Origin: Oscillatoriales cyanobacterium M59_W2019_021
GTDB taxonomy: Bacteria; Cyanobacteriota; Cyanobacteriia; Cyanobacteriales; Geitlerinemataceae
DNA length: 55,980 nt
Reading direction: 5' to 3'
Assembly (NCBI GenBank): GCA_015295945.1
Contig: DVED01000203.1
Coordinates: 1-55,980, forward strand
The position numbers and the translations under genes are program-made. The notes under the pieces are model-generated. The model saw only the letters and a list, made by a program, of their open reading frames with translations. It was not told the origin of the DNA and did not search any database. Shown piece by piece: positions 26,189 to 36,089 of this stretch. Position 1 is the first letter of the stretch. Every line of letters begins with the position of its first letter.

Positions 26189-26860
26189 ATGGCTAACGCT
26201 GACAATGCCCCGCTCGATTCCCTGGATGCGGGAGTAGAAGATCTTGGCGGTGCGGCTCGGTTGAGTGCCGAGCAGTATCAGCAGAAAATGCAGCGACGCA
26301 AGGAAGTTCAAGATCGCCGGGTTGCCGAACGCGATTGCGCGAAGGGCTTGGTTATCGTCCATACGGGGAACGGAAAGGGCAAGACTACGGCGGCACTGGG
26401 GATGGTGTTGCGATCGCTCGGACATGGCTATCGGGTGGCGATCGTCCAGTTTATTAAGGGAGCTTGGGAACCGGCGGAAAAGGAAGCTCTCTCGAAGTGG
26501 TCGGAGCAACTAGAGTTTCACGCGATGGGGGAAGGGTTTACCTGGGAAACTCAAGATCGCGATCGGGATACGGCAAAAGCGAAAGAAGCTTGGGAAAAAG
26601 CTCTGGAATATATCGTTAATCCGGCGTTTAAGTTGGTACTGCTCGATGAAATTAATGTGGCTCTCAAATTGGGCTATCTGCAAGTGGAAGAAATTCTTGC
26701 CGGACTCGATGGCAAACCGGAAGAAACTCACGTCATTTTAACAGGTCGCGGTGCTCCCCCTGCTTTAATCGATCGCGCGGATTTAGTTACCGAAATGACT
26801 TTGGTTAAGCATCCGTTCCGGGAACAAGGAATCAAGGCTCAACCGGGAATTGAGTTTTAA
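26189..26860 (+). CDS. cobO: cob(I)yrinic acid a,c-diamide adenosyltransferase
   Basis: 223 aa. CobO/BtuR P-loop family: Walker A GNGKGKTT at residues 60-67 within VIVHTGNGKGKTTAALG, substrate loop VQFIKGAW, Walker B-like LVLLDEINVALKLGYL and HVILTGRGAP near the C-terminus. It transfers the 5'-deoxyadenosyl group from ATP to the corrinoid cobalt in cobalamin biosynthesis and salvage. The first 50 residues are a family-typical extension in cyanobacteria. Stands alone, divergent from the rimP operon. Confidence 0.95.
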   Translation: MANADNAPLDSLDAGVEDLGGAARLSAEQYQQKMQRRKEVQDRRVAERDCAKGLVIVHTGNGKGKTTAALGMVLRSLGHGYRVAIVQFIKGAWEPAEKEALSKWSEQLEFHAMGEGFTWETQDRDRDTAKAKEAWEKALEYIVNPAFKLVLLDEINVALKLGYLQVEEILAGLDGKPEETHVILTGRGAPPALIDRADLVTEMTLVKHPFREQGIKAQPGIEF

Positions 26861-26898
26861 ATTGGTTAGTGGTTAGTTGTTATTTGTTAGTGGTCTTC

Positions 26899-26964
26899 GT
26901 AGGGGCGAGTTTAGTGAAAATCTACTGGGCTGAGCCGAAATTTATCATCAAAACCCGCCCCTAC
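26899..26964. repeat. 66-bp palindromic dispersed repeat
   Basis: Arms GTAGGGGCGAGTTT (26899-26912) and AAACCCGCCCCTAC (26951-26964) are inverted with one mismatch; the same arm occurs singly at 12691-12706. Lies between cobO and the AI-2E-family gene next to GTTAGTGG-type heptads. Confidence 0.7.
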
Positions 26965-27034
26965 AATTGTCGGATCGCGACTTGGTTGACCTTCTATTTT
27001 CTCAACTCCTGAACTCCTGAACTCCTCAAAAAAG

Positions 27035-28159
27035 ATGCCCAAACAGCTTGTTGCTATTTCTTTATCGACGATCGCCATTGTGACGGGTGTGGTGCTGTCT
27101 ATTCTGATTCTGTGGCAGCTTCAAAGTTTGCTCGTGATTTTGATGATTTCCGTGGTGTTGGCGGCTTCTTTGGCGCCGATCGTAGATGGGTTGGAGCGGT
27201 ATCGGGTTCCGCGCTGGTTGGGGACGATTTTGGCGTATTTAGGTTCGATCGGGGTTTTGACGGGGATCGTGTTGCTCATTGGTCCGACTGCTAGCCAGCA
27301 AATCGAACGATTGACGGTACAACTTCCGGTGTTTGTGGAAAATTTGGTTGCCATTTTCGAGCAGATGGCAATGCGTTTGAATGATTCCAATCCGGAGTTG
27401 TTGAACGAGTTGATCGATCCCCAAGCTTTGACAAAATGGGCGATCGGATCGTCCCAACAATTGGTGTTGCGTTCCTACGGCATTACCCGAGGGATTTTGG
27501 GGGCGGTTGCCAGTTTATTTCTCTCGCTGTTTATTTCGGGCTACATGGTTGCCGACAGCCGCACTTTAACTCGGGGATTGGTAAATCTGTTTCCCCAACC
27601 TTGGAAAGATCGACTGGCAGAGCAAGTGAAACCTGTCGGTCAGCGGATGGGGGGATATATTCGCGGACGGGTTTTGGTTTCGACGATTTTGGCGATCGGG
27701 ACGACGACGGGATTGAGCTTTTTGGGAATGCCGGAATATGCGTTGGGGCTGGGAGCGATCGCCGGGATCACCAATTTAATTCCCTTTCTCGGTCCGATCC
27801 TCGGGGCAATTCCGGCGATCGTGGTGGCTCTTTCTAAAGGGGGTTTGCTATCCCTTTGGGTGCTGATTTTATTCGTTGTCATTCAAAATGTGGAAACCTA
27901 CGTTCTCGATCCTTTACTGGTGGGAACTTCCGTCGGCGTTCACCCGTTGTATCAACTGTTGGCGGTGATTGGGGGTGCTCAGCTTTTAGGCATTTTGGGA
28001 GCGCTGATCGTTCCGCCGTGGGTGGCTGGGGGGGCAACGCTGCTGGAAAATCTCTATTTGCGTCCCAAGCTGCAAGCCGAACGACTGTTGGCGTCCCCAG
28101 GCGTACCGCCCGCAGTACCTCCGGCTGAAGGCAACGATTCGGTAATGGGTAATGGGTAA
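27035..28159 (+). CDS. AI-2E family transporter (TqsA/PerM-like permease)
   Basis: 374 aa membrane protein. The AI-2E_transport fold is clear: a first helix pair (AISLSTIAIVTGVVLSILILWQL), a central amphipathic region (QQIERLTVQLPVFVENLVAIFEQM) and a C-terminal set of helices with the family motif GITNLIPFLGPILGAIPAI and LDPLLVGTSVGVHPL. Members export small molecules or act as Na+/H+ antiporters; substrate cannot be told. The last residues (SVMGNG) are encoded by TAATGGG heptad repeats and the TAA stop comes from the repeat, so the C-terminus has been rewritten. Confidence 0.9.
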   Translation: MPKQLVAISLSTIAIVTGVVLSILILWQLQSLLVILMISVVLAASLAPIVDGLERYRVPRWLGTILAYLGSIGVLTGIVLLIGPTASQQIERLTVQLPVFVENLVAIFEQMAMRLNDSNPELLNELIDPQALTKWAIGSSQQLVLRSYGITRGILGAVASLFLSLFISGYMVADSRTLTRGLVNLFPQPWKDRLAEQVKPVGQRMGGYIRGRVLVSTILAIGTTTGLSFLGMPEYALGLGAIAGITNLIPFLGPILGAIPAIVVALSKGGLLSLWVLILFVVIQNVETYVLDPLLVGTSVGVHPLYQLLAVIGGAQLLGILGALIVPPWVAGGATLLENLYLRPKLQAERLLASPGVPPAVPPAEGNDSVMGNG

Positions 28160-28723
28160 TGGGTTTCACAAAATGGGATACTTGTCAAATTGAGATTGCA
28201 AACTCGTTACAATTGCTCGAAAAACTCGTGATGCGAAAAACCTAAATTCTCAATAGAGGTGTCAATAAGCCTCGATGCACAACGTAAAATCGAGGATTTT
28301 GCGGGATTGGCAAATTTTAGACACACGAACCCCTTGGGAGGAGTGTTTTTATTATAGCCCCAAACGTTGAGTTTTCGTTCCTTATTGAGAATATTTTTTG
28401 TAGGTTAAGGAATGTAAACTGGGGCGATCGATTGAAATTTTTAACCGATCGAGAGAAAATGCTTCAATCTTACTTATCAGTTTGATCGAGGGTGAGAGGC
28501 GCGGTAAATTGATAAACGTACAATAAGTATCCAAAGCTACGCCCTAGACTTAGAATAACACACCGCTGAAACCCTGTAAACCCGTTCCTCAATTGACCCC
28601 ATTCTCAAGAAAATAGGCTGTTTTCGAGACCGATCTAGAATTTAGCCCCCTTGGCGACACGAGTTTTCTCCGGGGGGACGTTATCGGTAGGGACGCCACC
28701 GATAACGTCCCCACCGTATCGAC
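28160..28723. other. 564-bp intergenic region
   Basis: Begins with the end of the TAATGGG heptads. No credible gene: a 31-codon frame from 28275 (MHNVKSRILRDWQ) lacks a ribosome-binding site. The middle is AT-rich with TTGAGAATATTTTTTG. The right end holds the hairpin at 28674-28711. A non-coding RNA cannot be excluded. Confidence 0.4.
28674..28711. terminator. strong hairpin at the 3' end of the giant RTX gene
   Basis: A 15-bp perfect stem GGGGACGTTATCGGT / ACCGATAACGTCCCC with an 8-nt loop, 13 bp beyond the stop codon. There is no T-run on either strand, so it may be an RNA-stabilising or factor-dependent terminator hairpin. Confidence 0.6.
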
Positions 28724-31700
28724 CTACACGCTCAGGAAATTCACCTCGGTAATACTGGCAGCAGCAATGCCCGTCAACCGGGCGATCGGGCTATCCCCAA
28801 GGGCAATCACCGTCACGATGGGCTCTTCCTCTGAAGTTGGCGAGATCTCCGTCACGGTCAATTGCTCGAAGGTCAAGCCCCCTGCCAAACCGAGCAGATC
28901 GACACCCACCTCAAAATCGACGATCGTATCCGTTCCGGTATTCGCCGCCAGGACGAACACATCCGCCCCCGCTCCTCCGGAAATTAAATCGTCGCCGAGA
29001 TCGCCGTATAGAGCGTCGTTCCCCGCTTCCCCGGCGATCGCATCGTTTCCCTGACCGCCGAACACCACGTCGTTTCCACCCCCGGCGCCGAGGATATCAT
29101 CCTGCTCGTTTCCGAACAGCAGATCGTCGCCGTTGCCGCCGACCAGGGTATCGTTCCCATCGTTAGGACTGCCGGGAACGCCGTTCGACCCCACCAGGGT
29201 GTCGTTGCCTTCCCCTCCTTCGATGCTGTCATTTCCTAGGTCACCAAAGGCGATATCGTCGCCAAATCCGGCTGCGAAGGTGTCGTTGCCGCGACCGCCG
29301 TACATCGAGTCATTTCCCGACGCCCCTTCCAAGAGGTCGTCATCGTCGTTGCCGAACATGGAATCATCTCCCGCACCGCCGAACAACAGATCCCGTCCGT
29401 CGTTGGGACTGCCGGGAACGCCGTTCGATCCGACGAGGGTGTCGTTGCCGTCCCCGCCGCAAATCGTGTCGTTTCCAAGTTCCCCAAACAGGCGATCGTT
29501 CCCAGCTTCGCCCCAGATGAAATCGTCTTGCTGACCGCCGAGTGCAGTATCGTCGCCGGTACCGCCGACAATGCTGTCATTTCCCTGATTGCCTTCTAGC
29601 AAGTCATTTCCATCCAAACCGAAAATCAGATCTGCTTCCGGTGCTTCCGGATCGAGGGGGTTGCCGTTGCCGCCGACGACAGTATCGTTGCCCAGATCCC
29701 CAACTAAGGTATCCGCACCCTGGTCTCCGAAGATCAGGTCGTCATCCTTACCGCCGTAAATCAGGTCGTCATCCTTACCGCCGTAAGCACTATCGCGACC
29801 TTCTCCTCCTTTGATGAGATCCCGACCCCGGTTGCCGAACAGCAGATCCCGTTCGCCACTGTCGCCAATCTGGAAGAAACTGCCCAAACTGCCGAGTACG
29901 GTGTCGTCGCCGAGATCGCCGCCTACGGTGTCGTTGCCTTGGTCCCCAAACAGGCGATCGTCGTCTTTGCCCCCTTGAACCACGTCGTCGCCGACCCCAC
30001 CCGTTACGGTGTCGTCTTTCTCGTTGCCGTTGAGGGTGTCGTTTCCTTCGCCCCCATCGATGCGATCGGTTCCCGACAGTTCGCTATCGCCCAACTCACG
30101 AGAGTCTCCGGCAATGCGATCGTTGCCCAAATCTCCCAGGAGAACGTCATTCCCGCGATCGCCGTAAATATCGTCGTTATCCTTACCGCCGAATGCCGTA
30201 TCGTCGTCCTGACCGCCGTAAATGGTGTCATCTCCCGCACTGGCAGCCATGAAATCCCGACCCTCGTTGCCTGCCAGCAAATCGCGATCGGCACCCGGAC
30301 CGAGGGGAGCGTTGCGGAAGAACCCACCGAGAACGATATCGTCTCCCCGACCGCCGCGAATTTGGTCGTCTCCGTCTCCGCCTTCCAAAGCTTCGTTCTC
30401 GTCGCCACCCGTTTCCAAGTCGTTATCGGGCGTTCCCGATCGTTGCATCCCCGGCGTGGGAGGGGTCATGGCATTCACATCCACTGCCGCTGGGGGAGCG
30501 ACATCAAAACCGCCGATGGTCGGCGGAGGCGGACACCGATCTTCGGGATCTTGAGGAAGGACGATTCCGCCGCCACCATCGGGGGGAGGGAGAACGCCGT
30601 CATCATCCCCTGGAGGAACCCCCGGTGCAGTCAAGGTAACCGTTGCCGGGGTGGGGTCTTCCAACCCCAAGTTATCCGTTGCCGCATAGGTAAAGCTTGC
30701 CCCCGTAAAGCCACTACCCGCTTGGAAAAAGAGTTGGTCTAACTCTTCGGCGGTCAACCGCTGTCCCACGGCAACAGGCGTTCCCCTCTGTCCGGGATCG
30801 CCTAAAAACAGGATTCCCTGTCCGGCAGGCGGCAGCGTCTTAATCGTAAAGAAGGAAACCGTTCCGTCGGAGTCCGTCCCGCCCAAGTCCCGAATCGGGG
30901 CAGTCAATCCCGGCGTCAGTTGGGCGCTACCGTTGTCGGTTTCCGGCGGTGCGTTGCCAAAGGTCAGGGTAACAACGCCCGGCGTCGGATCGGTTTCGCC
31001 AAAGCTGTTGGTGGCGGCGTACTCGAATGTCGTCCCGTTAAAGGTCGCCGTTGGCTGGAAGAAAACTTGAGTCAGTTGGTCGGGGGTCAGGGTTTGTCCG
31101 ACGGTAATCGGCGTTCCCCCGGCGTTGGGATCGCCCAAGAATAAGGTTCCTTGAGATGCCGGCGGGATGGACGTAATCGTGAAGAAGGAAATCGTGCTGT
31201 CCGGTGCACCGGGATCGCCGCCCAATCCCGTGACCTGGACGGGATCTCGCTGGGGAACACCGATATTGGTGTCGTCGGTATCGGGTTCGGGAACGCCCGT
31301 ATTGATTTTGACGATACCGGGCGTTTGGTCGGTCAACCCGGTGGTATCCGTTGCCGCGTAGCGGAAGGTGGTTCCGGTAAAGTTGGGGCTAGCTTGAAAC
31401 TCCAAGCGGGTCAGTTCTTCGGGGGTGAGAACTTGACCTGCGGTTACCGGATTGCCGTCGAGTAAGAGCGTGCCCTGGTTGGCAGGCGGCAGTTCGGTAA
31501 TGGTATAGGAGGCGATGCCGTCGGGGTCGGTTCCGCCCAATCCGGTCAAGGTTTGGGTTTGTCCGGGGGGAATTTTATCGACGACATCGTTGGTTTCCGG
31601 GATGCTCTGCCGGGGGGTGAGGGTGACGGTTGCCGGTTGGGAGGGGAAGCCGTTATTGTCGGTTGCCGTAAAATCGAACATCGCGCCCGTAAAGTTCGGC

Positions 31701-34069
31701 GTTGCCTGGAACACCAAATCGTCCACTTCTTGCGGGGTCAGTTGGGTTCCCGCTTGTACGGGTTGCCCGTTAAGCAGCAGCACCCCTTGGTCGGCAGGGG
31801 GCAAGGTGGTAATGGTGTAGAAGTTGACCGTGCCGTTGGGATCGGTTGCTTCTAGGGGCGGCAGGGCGGTGCTGGCACCGGGGGTTGCCGGAACCGAGTC
31901 GTCTTGGGCGATCGGTGGCGGGTTGAGGCTGACCGTTGCCGGAGTCGAAATATCGTCGTTATTGTCCGTTGCCGTGTAGGTAAACGTCGTCCCGCTAAAG
32001 TTGGGTCCGGCGCGGAATTCCAGTTGGCGCAGTTCTTCGGGGGTCAGTTGTTGTCCGGCGGTAACCGGAGTGCCGTTGAGGAAGAGGACGCCTTGGTTGG
32101 CAGGGGGCAGGGTGGCGATATTGTAACTCGTTACCGTGCCATCGCGATCTCGACCGATGAGTCCCGTGAGGATGCGCGTCTGGCTGGGAGCAACGTTATC
32201 GGTAACGTTATCTGTCGTAGGGGGCAGGTTATTCAGTTGGGTCGTGTCGGTGGCTTCGATGAAGTTGCCCGGAGGACGACCGACCAGCACGAAACCGTCG
32301 GGAGGCTGCACCCGCACGGTATTTTCGATGGGACTGACCACCGCGTCGGTGACGGTTGCGGTGAAAGTAATTGTTGCCGTCGCTCCGGCGTCTAGGTTCA
32401 ATTCGGCACGGAAATTGTTCCCGTTAAAGTTGTCGGAAACCAGTTCTCCCATTCCGCCGGAGAAGGTTGCCTGCACGCTGTTGGCGTTGATTTGAATCCC
32501 GGCAGGCAAGCGATCGGTAATTTGAATGCCGTTTAAGTCCGTGACTTCCAATCCGGGGGGTGGATTGGGAGGCAAGGTTCCTACATTGGTGACGGTGATG
32601 GAGTAGGTCACCGTACTACCCACTTGAACGGTGGTGAGGTTGTCGGTTTTGGTGATTTGAATATCGACCTGAGCGGTGGCGACGGGCTGGGTTCCAAAGT
32701 CCCCAAAGGCGGCATCTACCGGACCGACTAAGGTGGGTGCAGCATTGGTTAGGGACAGGCGATACAGGTTCGTTTGTCCGTTAACCTGAGAGGTGGTGTA
32801 GAGTTCTCCGTCGGGACCGAATGCCAGGGAGCCGGAGTCGTCGCGAGGCAGGCGGCTATTCCCAACCAGCGTCACATCGTTGAGGTTGTTGATATTGACT
32901 CGGAAAAGGCGGATCGTACCCGTTGCCGTATTCGTCGGTCTGGGGTTGGCGGCTTCCGTGACGTAGAGAATATCGGGATTGTTGGGATCGAAGGCAGCAT
33001 CGCCACCGCCTCCAGAAAACCCTCCACCGATATTGCCGAGCGATCGCGCCACCCCCGTATTGCGGTTGATGATAAACAGTTCGGACGTTGCAGCTAAGGC
33101 AAACAGTGCTCCTTGATAGTCTGGATTCGTCGTGCTGTCTGAAGCTTGCGCCATCTTCGCAAACGCTAAGTTTTGATCGACGACGGCATTTCCCAACTGC
33201 CCGATGACGTTATTGTCACCGGTGGCGGGATTGAAGGTGGCAACGCGAGCGTTAACGCCGTTGCCCACGCCATCTAACTTCTCAACGTAGTAGACTAACC
33301 CCGTATCGGCTTCGCGGGCGATCGCCGCCGTCTCGAATAAGAGTTGACCCACAATTTGGGAGGTGGCATCGGCAATACTGACGACGCGGATATTGGGAGT
33401 CGGACCGACTTCCGAGGCGAATAGGCGGTTGCCCACCCCATCTTGCAGGATTCCCGGATAAGTTGCCAGTGCGGTTTCATCGAAGGCTAAGGGGGTTTTC
33501 CGGGTTCGGGTTCCGGCATCGAGTTCCCAGTTGCCTCCCAAAGCTGCATTGCCCACGAAGGTAGCCGATGCGGCAATATTGACCCCGGTCACGTTCCGCA
33601 GTTGGCGGACGAATTCTGCCCCCAATTCTCCCGCTGCCACCCGGCAGCTATAGAGGAGAATTTCGGCGTCGGCTTTGAGTCGATCGCCCCAGCCCTGGAG
33701 AAGTTGGGTATACTGCGGTAGGGTGCGAGCGCTCAGTTGGCTCGTCCCCAACCGCAGGCTGCCCGATCGGCCGTGGGCGACAATGTGAATGGCATCGAGA
33801 GGTTGGGGATAACCGCCTAAGACTTCCGTCATTTGCTCGATGCCATCCCGGTTGGCGTCGATCGAGATGACCGCCGTTCCCGATTTCGCGCTGTCAATCA
33901 GAGATTGTCGAGCCTCAACCGCCGAGTCGATAAAAATGACCTGCCTCGGGATATCCTCTGGATGTGGAGATTTAGGGATACGCCCAAAGGGAGTCGCTGG
34001 CGCGATCTCGCTGTTAGCTTCATATCCTACTGGGTTCGCCATTTGGAGTTCGAGAAAATCTTTTTTCAT
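28724..34069 (-). CDS. giant DUF4347 / DUF11 / tandem-repeat / RTX surface protein
   Basis: 1781 aa. Order: DUF4347 domain (about 40-205), with a caspase-like His 99 (HIVAHG) and Cys 142 (LLYSC); a beta-propeller-like stretch (about 210-465) with repeated 'LFALAATSELFIINRNTG' and 'LAFGPDGELYTTSQV' phrases; a DUF11 domain (about 470-610, VQVGSTVTYSITVTNVG); five repeats of about 100 aa, each with LPPAxQGxLxL, LTPEEL and FxGTTFxYxATD; a Pro/Gly linker; some 450 residues of RTX nonapeptides; and a terminal cap (ADVFVLAANTGTDTIVDFE). Secretion by a type I system is expected but none is encoded nearby. ATG start at 34069; the ATG at residue 10 is an alternative. A surface adhesin or motility-associated role is inference. 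Confidence 0.9.
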   Translation of the reverse strand: MKKDFLELQMANPVGYEANSEIAPATPFGRIPKSPHPEDIPRQVIFIDSAVEARQSLIDSAKSGTAVISIDANRDGIEQMTEVLGGYPQPLDAIHIVAHGRSGSLRLGTSQLSARTLPQYTQLLQGWGDRLKADAEILLYSCRVAAGELGAEFVRQLRNVTGVNIAASATFVGNAALGGNWELDAGTRTRKTPLAFDETALATYPGILQDGVGNRLFASEVGPTPNIRVVSIADATSQIVGQLLFETAAIAREADTGLVYYVEKLDGVGNGVNARVATFNPATGDNNVIGQLGNAVVDQNLAFAKMAQASDSTTNPDYQGALFALAATSELFIINRNTGVARSLGNIGGGFSGGGGDAAFDPNNPDILYVTEAANPRPTNTATGTIRLFRVNINNLNDVTLVGNSRLPRDDSGSLAFGPDGELYTTSQVNGQTNLYRLSLTNAAPTLVGPVDAAFGDFGTQPVATAQVDIQITKTDNLTTVQVGSTVTYSITVTNVGTLPPNPPPGLEVTDLNGIQITDRLPAGIQINANSVQATFSGGMGELVSDNFNGNNFRAELNLDAGATATITFTATVTDAVVSPIENTVRVQPPDGFVLVGRPPGNFIEATDTTQLNNLPPTTDNVTDNVAPSQTRILTGLIGRDRDGTVTSYNIATLPPANQGVLFLNGTPVTAGQQLTPEELRQLEFRAGPNFSGTTFTYTATDNNDDISTPATVSLNPPPIAQDDSVPATPGASTALPPLEATDPNGTVNFYTITTLPPADQGVLLLNGQPVQAGTQLTPQEVDDLVFQATPNFTGAMFDFTATDNNGFPSQPATVTLTPRQSIPETNDVVDKIPPGQTQTLTGLGGTDPDGIASYTITELPPANQGTLLLDGNPVTAGQVLTPEELTRLEFQASPNFTGTTFRYAATDTTGLTDQTPGIVKINTGVPEPDTDDTNIGVPQRDPVQVTGLGGDPGAPDSTISFFTITSIPPASQGTLFLGDPNAGGTPITVGQTLTPDQLTQVFFQPTATFNGTTFEYAATNSFGETDPTPGVVTLTFGNAPPETDNGSAQLTPGLTAPIRDLGGTDSDGTVSFFTIKTLPPAGQGILFLGDPGQRGTPVAVGQRLTAEELDQLFFQAGSGFTGASFTYAATDNLGLEDPTPATVTLTAPGVPPGDDDGVLPPPDGGGGIVLPQDPEDRCPPPPTIGGFDVAPPAAVDVNAMTPPTPGMQRSGTPDNDLETGGDENEALEGGDGDDQIRGGRGDDIVLGGFFRNAPLGPGADRDLLAGNEGRDFMAASAGDDTIYGGQDDDTAFGGKDNDDIYGDRGNDVLLGDLGNDRIAGDSRELGDSELSGTDRIDGGEGNDTLNGNEKDDTVTGGVGDDVVQGGKDDDRLFGDQGNDTVGGDLGDDTVLGSLGSFFQIGDSGERDLLFGNRGRDLIKGGEGRDSAYGGKDDDLIYGGKDDDLIFGDQGADTLVGDLGNDTVVGGNGNPLDPEAPEADLIFGLDGNDLLEGNQGNDSIVGGTGDDTALGGQQDDFIWGEAGNDRLFGELGNDTICGGDGNDTLVGSNGVPGSPNDGRDLLFGGAGDDSMFGNDDDDLLEGASGNDSMYGGRGNDTFAAGFGDDIAFGDLGNDSIEGGEGNDTLVGSNGVPGSPNDGNDTLVGGNGDDLLFGNEQDDILGAGGGNDVVFGGQGNDAIAGEAGNDALYGDLGDDLISGGAGADVFVLAANTGTDTIVDFEVGVDLLGLAGGLTFEQLTVTEISPTSEEEPIVTVIALGDSPIARLTGIAAASITEVNFLSV

Positions 34070-34693
34070 ATTGCAGATGCCGTATGCTTCTATACCGGAG
34101 TTGGTGCGATCGAGCTCTTGCCAGATCGACTTAAACGGACGAGCGAGCGATCGGTCAGAATTGTAGAAGTTCCTCTCGATCTCCTGCGTTCGTCCTGCAT
34201 TCGTGTATCTCGAGCGAGTTTATCGACAAGCCAAAAATTTCCAAACCGAATTTCGATCAAAAATTTCGGATAGCTTGGAACTAGAGGGGCAATTCTGCTT
34301 TTTCAGTCAGTTTGTTCAAAGATGAATCGATCCCTCACACCCTGTTTTTTAAGAGCATACACTATAAAAAAACAAAATTTGCTCTCGTTTTACAGGTTTT
34401 TTAATGAGAGTCTCTCCTTCTTTTAAGTCAAGTTGCTATACTATAAGATTGTTAAAGAAAAAATTAAGAATTGGCCGAGCGGCAGAGGATTTAAGCTTGC
34501 CTCTAGTTTTCGGGTAAATTGAGTTTTGCCACAGCCGATCTGACTCTCCGACCTGGAGATTGGAGGACGGGAAAGCTTTAGCCGATTGGAGTCAATCGAC
34601 ATCCTGCCTCGAGAGATCTCGCTAAAATTACGGAGACAAGCACCCAAATTCCTCCCGAATTATAGTAGTTACACGGATTCAGCACAAGTACCT
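34070..34693. other. divergent promoter region between the giant RTX gene and miaB
   Basis: 624 bp. AT-rich around 34360-34470, with TTGCTATACTATAAGATT near 34434 as a possible promoter. The frame of miaB is open from 34586 but without homology before 34694. No RNA gene or repeat is recognised; the short GGCCGAGCGGC at about 34474 is not part of a tRNA. Confidence 0.4.
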
Positions 34694-36025
34694 ATGACCC
34701 GGAAATATCACATCACCACCTTCGGCTGCCAGATGAATAAAGCTGACTCCGAACGCATGGCGGGAATTTTGGACGCCATGAACTTCGAGTTTGCCGACGA
34801 TCCCAACCAAGCCGACCTCATCGTCTACAACACCTGCACCATCCGCGATAATGCGGAACAAAAAGTCTATTCCTACTTAGGAAGACAAGCGAAACGCAAA
34901 CGCGAACATCCCGATCTCGTTCTCGTGGTGGCAGGTTGCGTCGCCCAACAGGAAGGAGAAGCGCTCCTCCGCCGAGTGCCGGAATTGGATTTGGTGATGG
35001 GACCCCAGCACGCCAACCGCTTGGACGACCTCCTCGCCCAGGTCTTGGACGGCAATCAGGTGGTTGCCACCGAACCCATTCACATTATGGAGGACATTAC
35101 CAAGCCTCGCCGAGATAGTCAAGTGAGCGCTTGGGTCAACGTCATCTACGGTTGTAACGAACGCTGTACCTATTGCGTGGTTCCTGGCGTTCGCGGGACG
35201 GAACAATCGCGCACTCCCGAAGCCATTCGGGCAGAACTGGAAGAATTAGGACGCCAAGGTTACAAAGAAGTGACTTTATTAGGACAAAATATCGATGCCT
35301 ACGGGCGCGATTTGCCGGGAACGACGCCGGAAGGACGCCACCAGCATACCTTTACGGACTTATTGTCCTACATCCACGATGTAGAAGGAATCGATCGCCT
35401 GCGCTTCGCCACCAGCCACCCCCGCTATTTCACCGAACGCCTGATTCGCACGTGCCGGAAGTTACCCAAAGTTTGCGAGCATTTCCACATTCCCTTCCAA
35501 TCTGGGGATAACGACGTTCTCAAAGCGATGGCAAGAGGCTATACCGCCGAAAAATACTGCCGCATTATCGACACCATTCGCGATTGTATGCCCGATGCGG
35601 CGATTAGTGCCGATGCGATCGTGGGATTTCCCGGCGAAACCGAGGCGCAATTCGAGAATACTCTCAAATTGGTAGACGAAATCGGCTTCGACCAACTCAA
35701 TACCGCTGCCTATTCTCCCCGTCCCGGAACTCCGGCAGCATTGTGGGACAATCAGGTGAGCGAAGAGGAAAAAAGCGATCGCCTGCAACGGTTGAATCGC
35801 TTGGTAGAAACCAAGGCTGCCGAACGTTCCCAACGGTATCTAGGTCGAACTGAAGAGGTGTTAGTCGAAGCGCAAAATCCTAAAGATCCCACTCAGGTGA
35901 TGGGACGAACTCGAGGCAACCGCCTCACCTTTTTTGCCGGAGATATTGAGAGTTTAAAAGGTCAAACCGTTGCGGTGAAAATTACGGAAACCCGCGCGTT
36001 TAGCTTGACGGGAGAACGAGTTTAA
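34694..36025 (+). CDS. miaB: tRNA-2-methylthio-N6-dimethylallyladenosine synthase MiaB
   Basis: 443 aa from ATG 34694 ([22 protein letters not shown]); the open frame upstream adds 36 residues without homology. The N-terminal UPF0004 domain has the three auxiliary-cluster cysteines at 12, 48 and 82. The radical-SAM cluster is CNERCTYC (154, 158, 161), followed by GxRGxEQSR and the [11 protein letters not shown] segment. A TRAM domain closes the protein ([25 protein letters not shown]). It inserts sulfur and methyl at A37 of tRNAs reading UNN codons. MiaB is distinguished from RimO/MtaB by the GCQMNxxDSE N-terminus. Confidence 0.96.
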   Translation: MTRKYHITTFGCQMNKADSERMAGILDAMNFEFADDPNQADLIVYNTCTIRDNAEQKVYSYLGRQAKRKREHPDLVLVVAGCVAQQEGEALLRRVPELDLVMGPQHANRLDDLLAQVLDGNQVVATEPIHIMEDITKPRRDSQVSAWVNVIYGCNERCTYCVVPGVRGTEQSRTPEAIRAELEELGRQGYKEVTLLGQNIDAYGRDLPGTTPEGRHQHTFTDLLSYIHDVEGIDRLRFATSHPRYFTERLIRTCRKLPKVCEHFHIPFQSGDNDVLKAMARGYTAEKYCRIIDTIRDCMPDAAISADAIVGFPGETEAQFENTLKLVDEIGFDQLNTAAYSPRPGTPAALWDNQVSEEEKSDRLQRLNRLVETKAAERSQRYLGRTEEVLVEAQNPKDPTQVMGRTRGNRLTFFAGDIESLKGQTVAVKITETRAFSLTGERV

Positions 36026-36089
36026 GATGGTGAGGATTGGTTAGGGGTTGTGGGGTTGCCGATCGTTCCCTCCCAAAGCCCTTCTGAGA

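Noticed and set aside
28275-28370. 31-codon frame starting MHNVKSRILRDWQ
   Set aside because: No Shine-Dalgarno, no recognisable features, in an AT-rich spacer.
29939-30742. Long open frame (267 codons) opposite the giant RTX gene
   Set aside because: It and the other long frames between 28767 and 32495 are antisense shadows of the GGxGxD repeat code with no homology or ribosome-binding site.
34470-34500. tRNA-like GGCCGAGCGGC sequence
   Set aside because: Resembles the D-arm of a class II tRNA, but no acceptor, anticodon or T-arm can be built around it.
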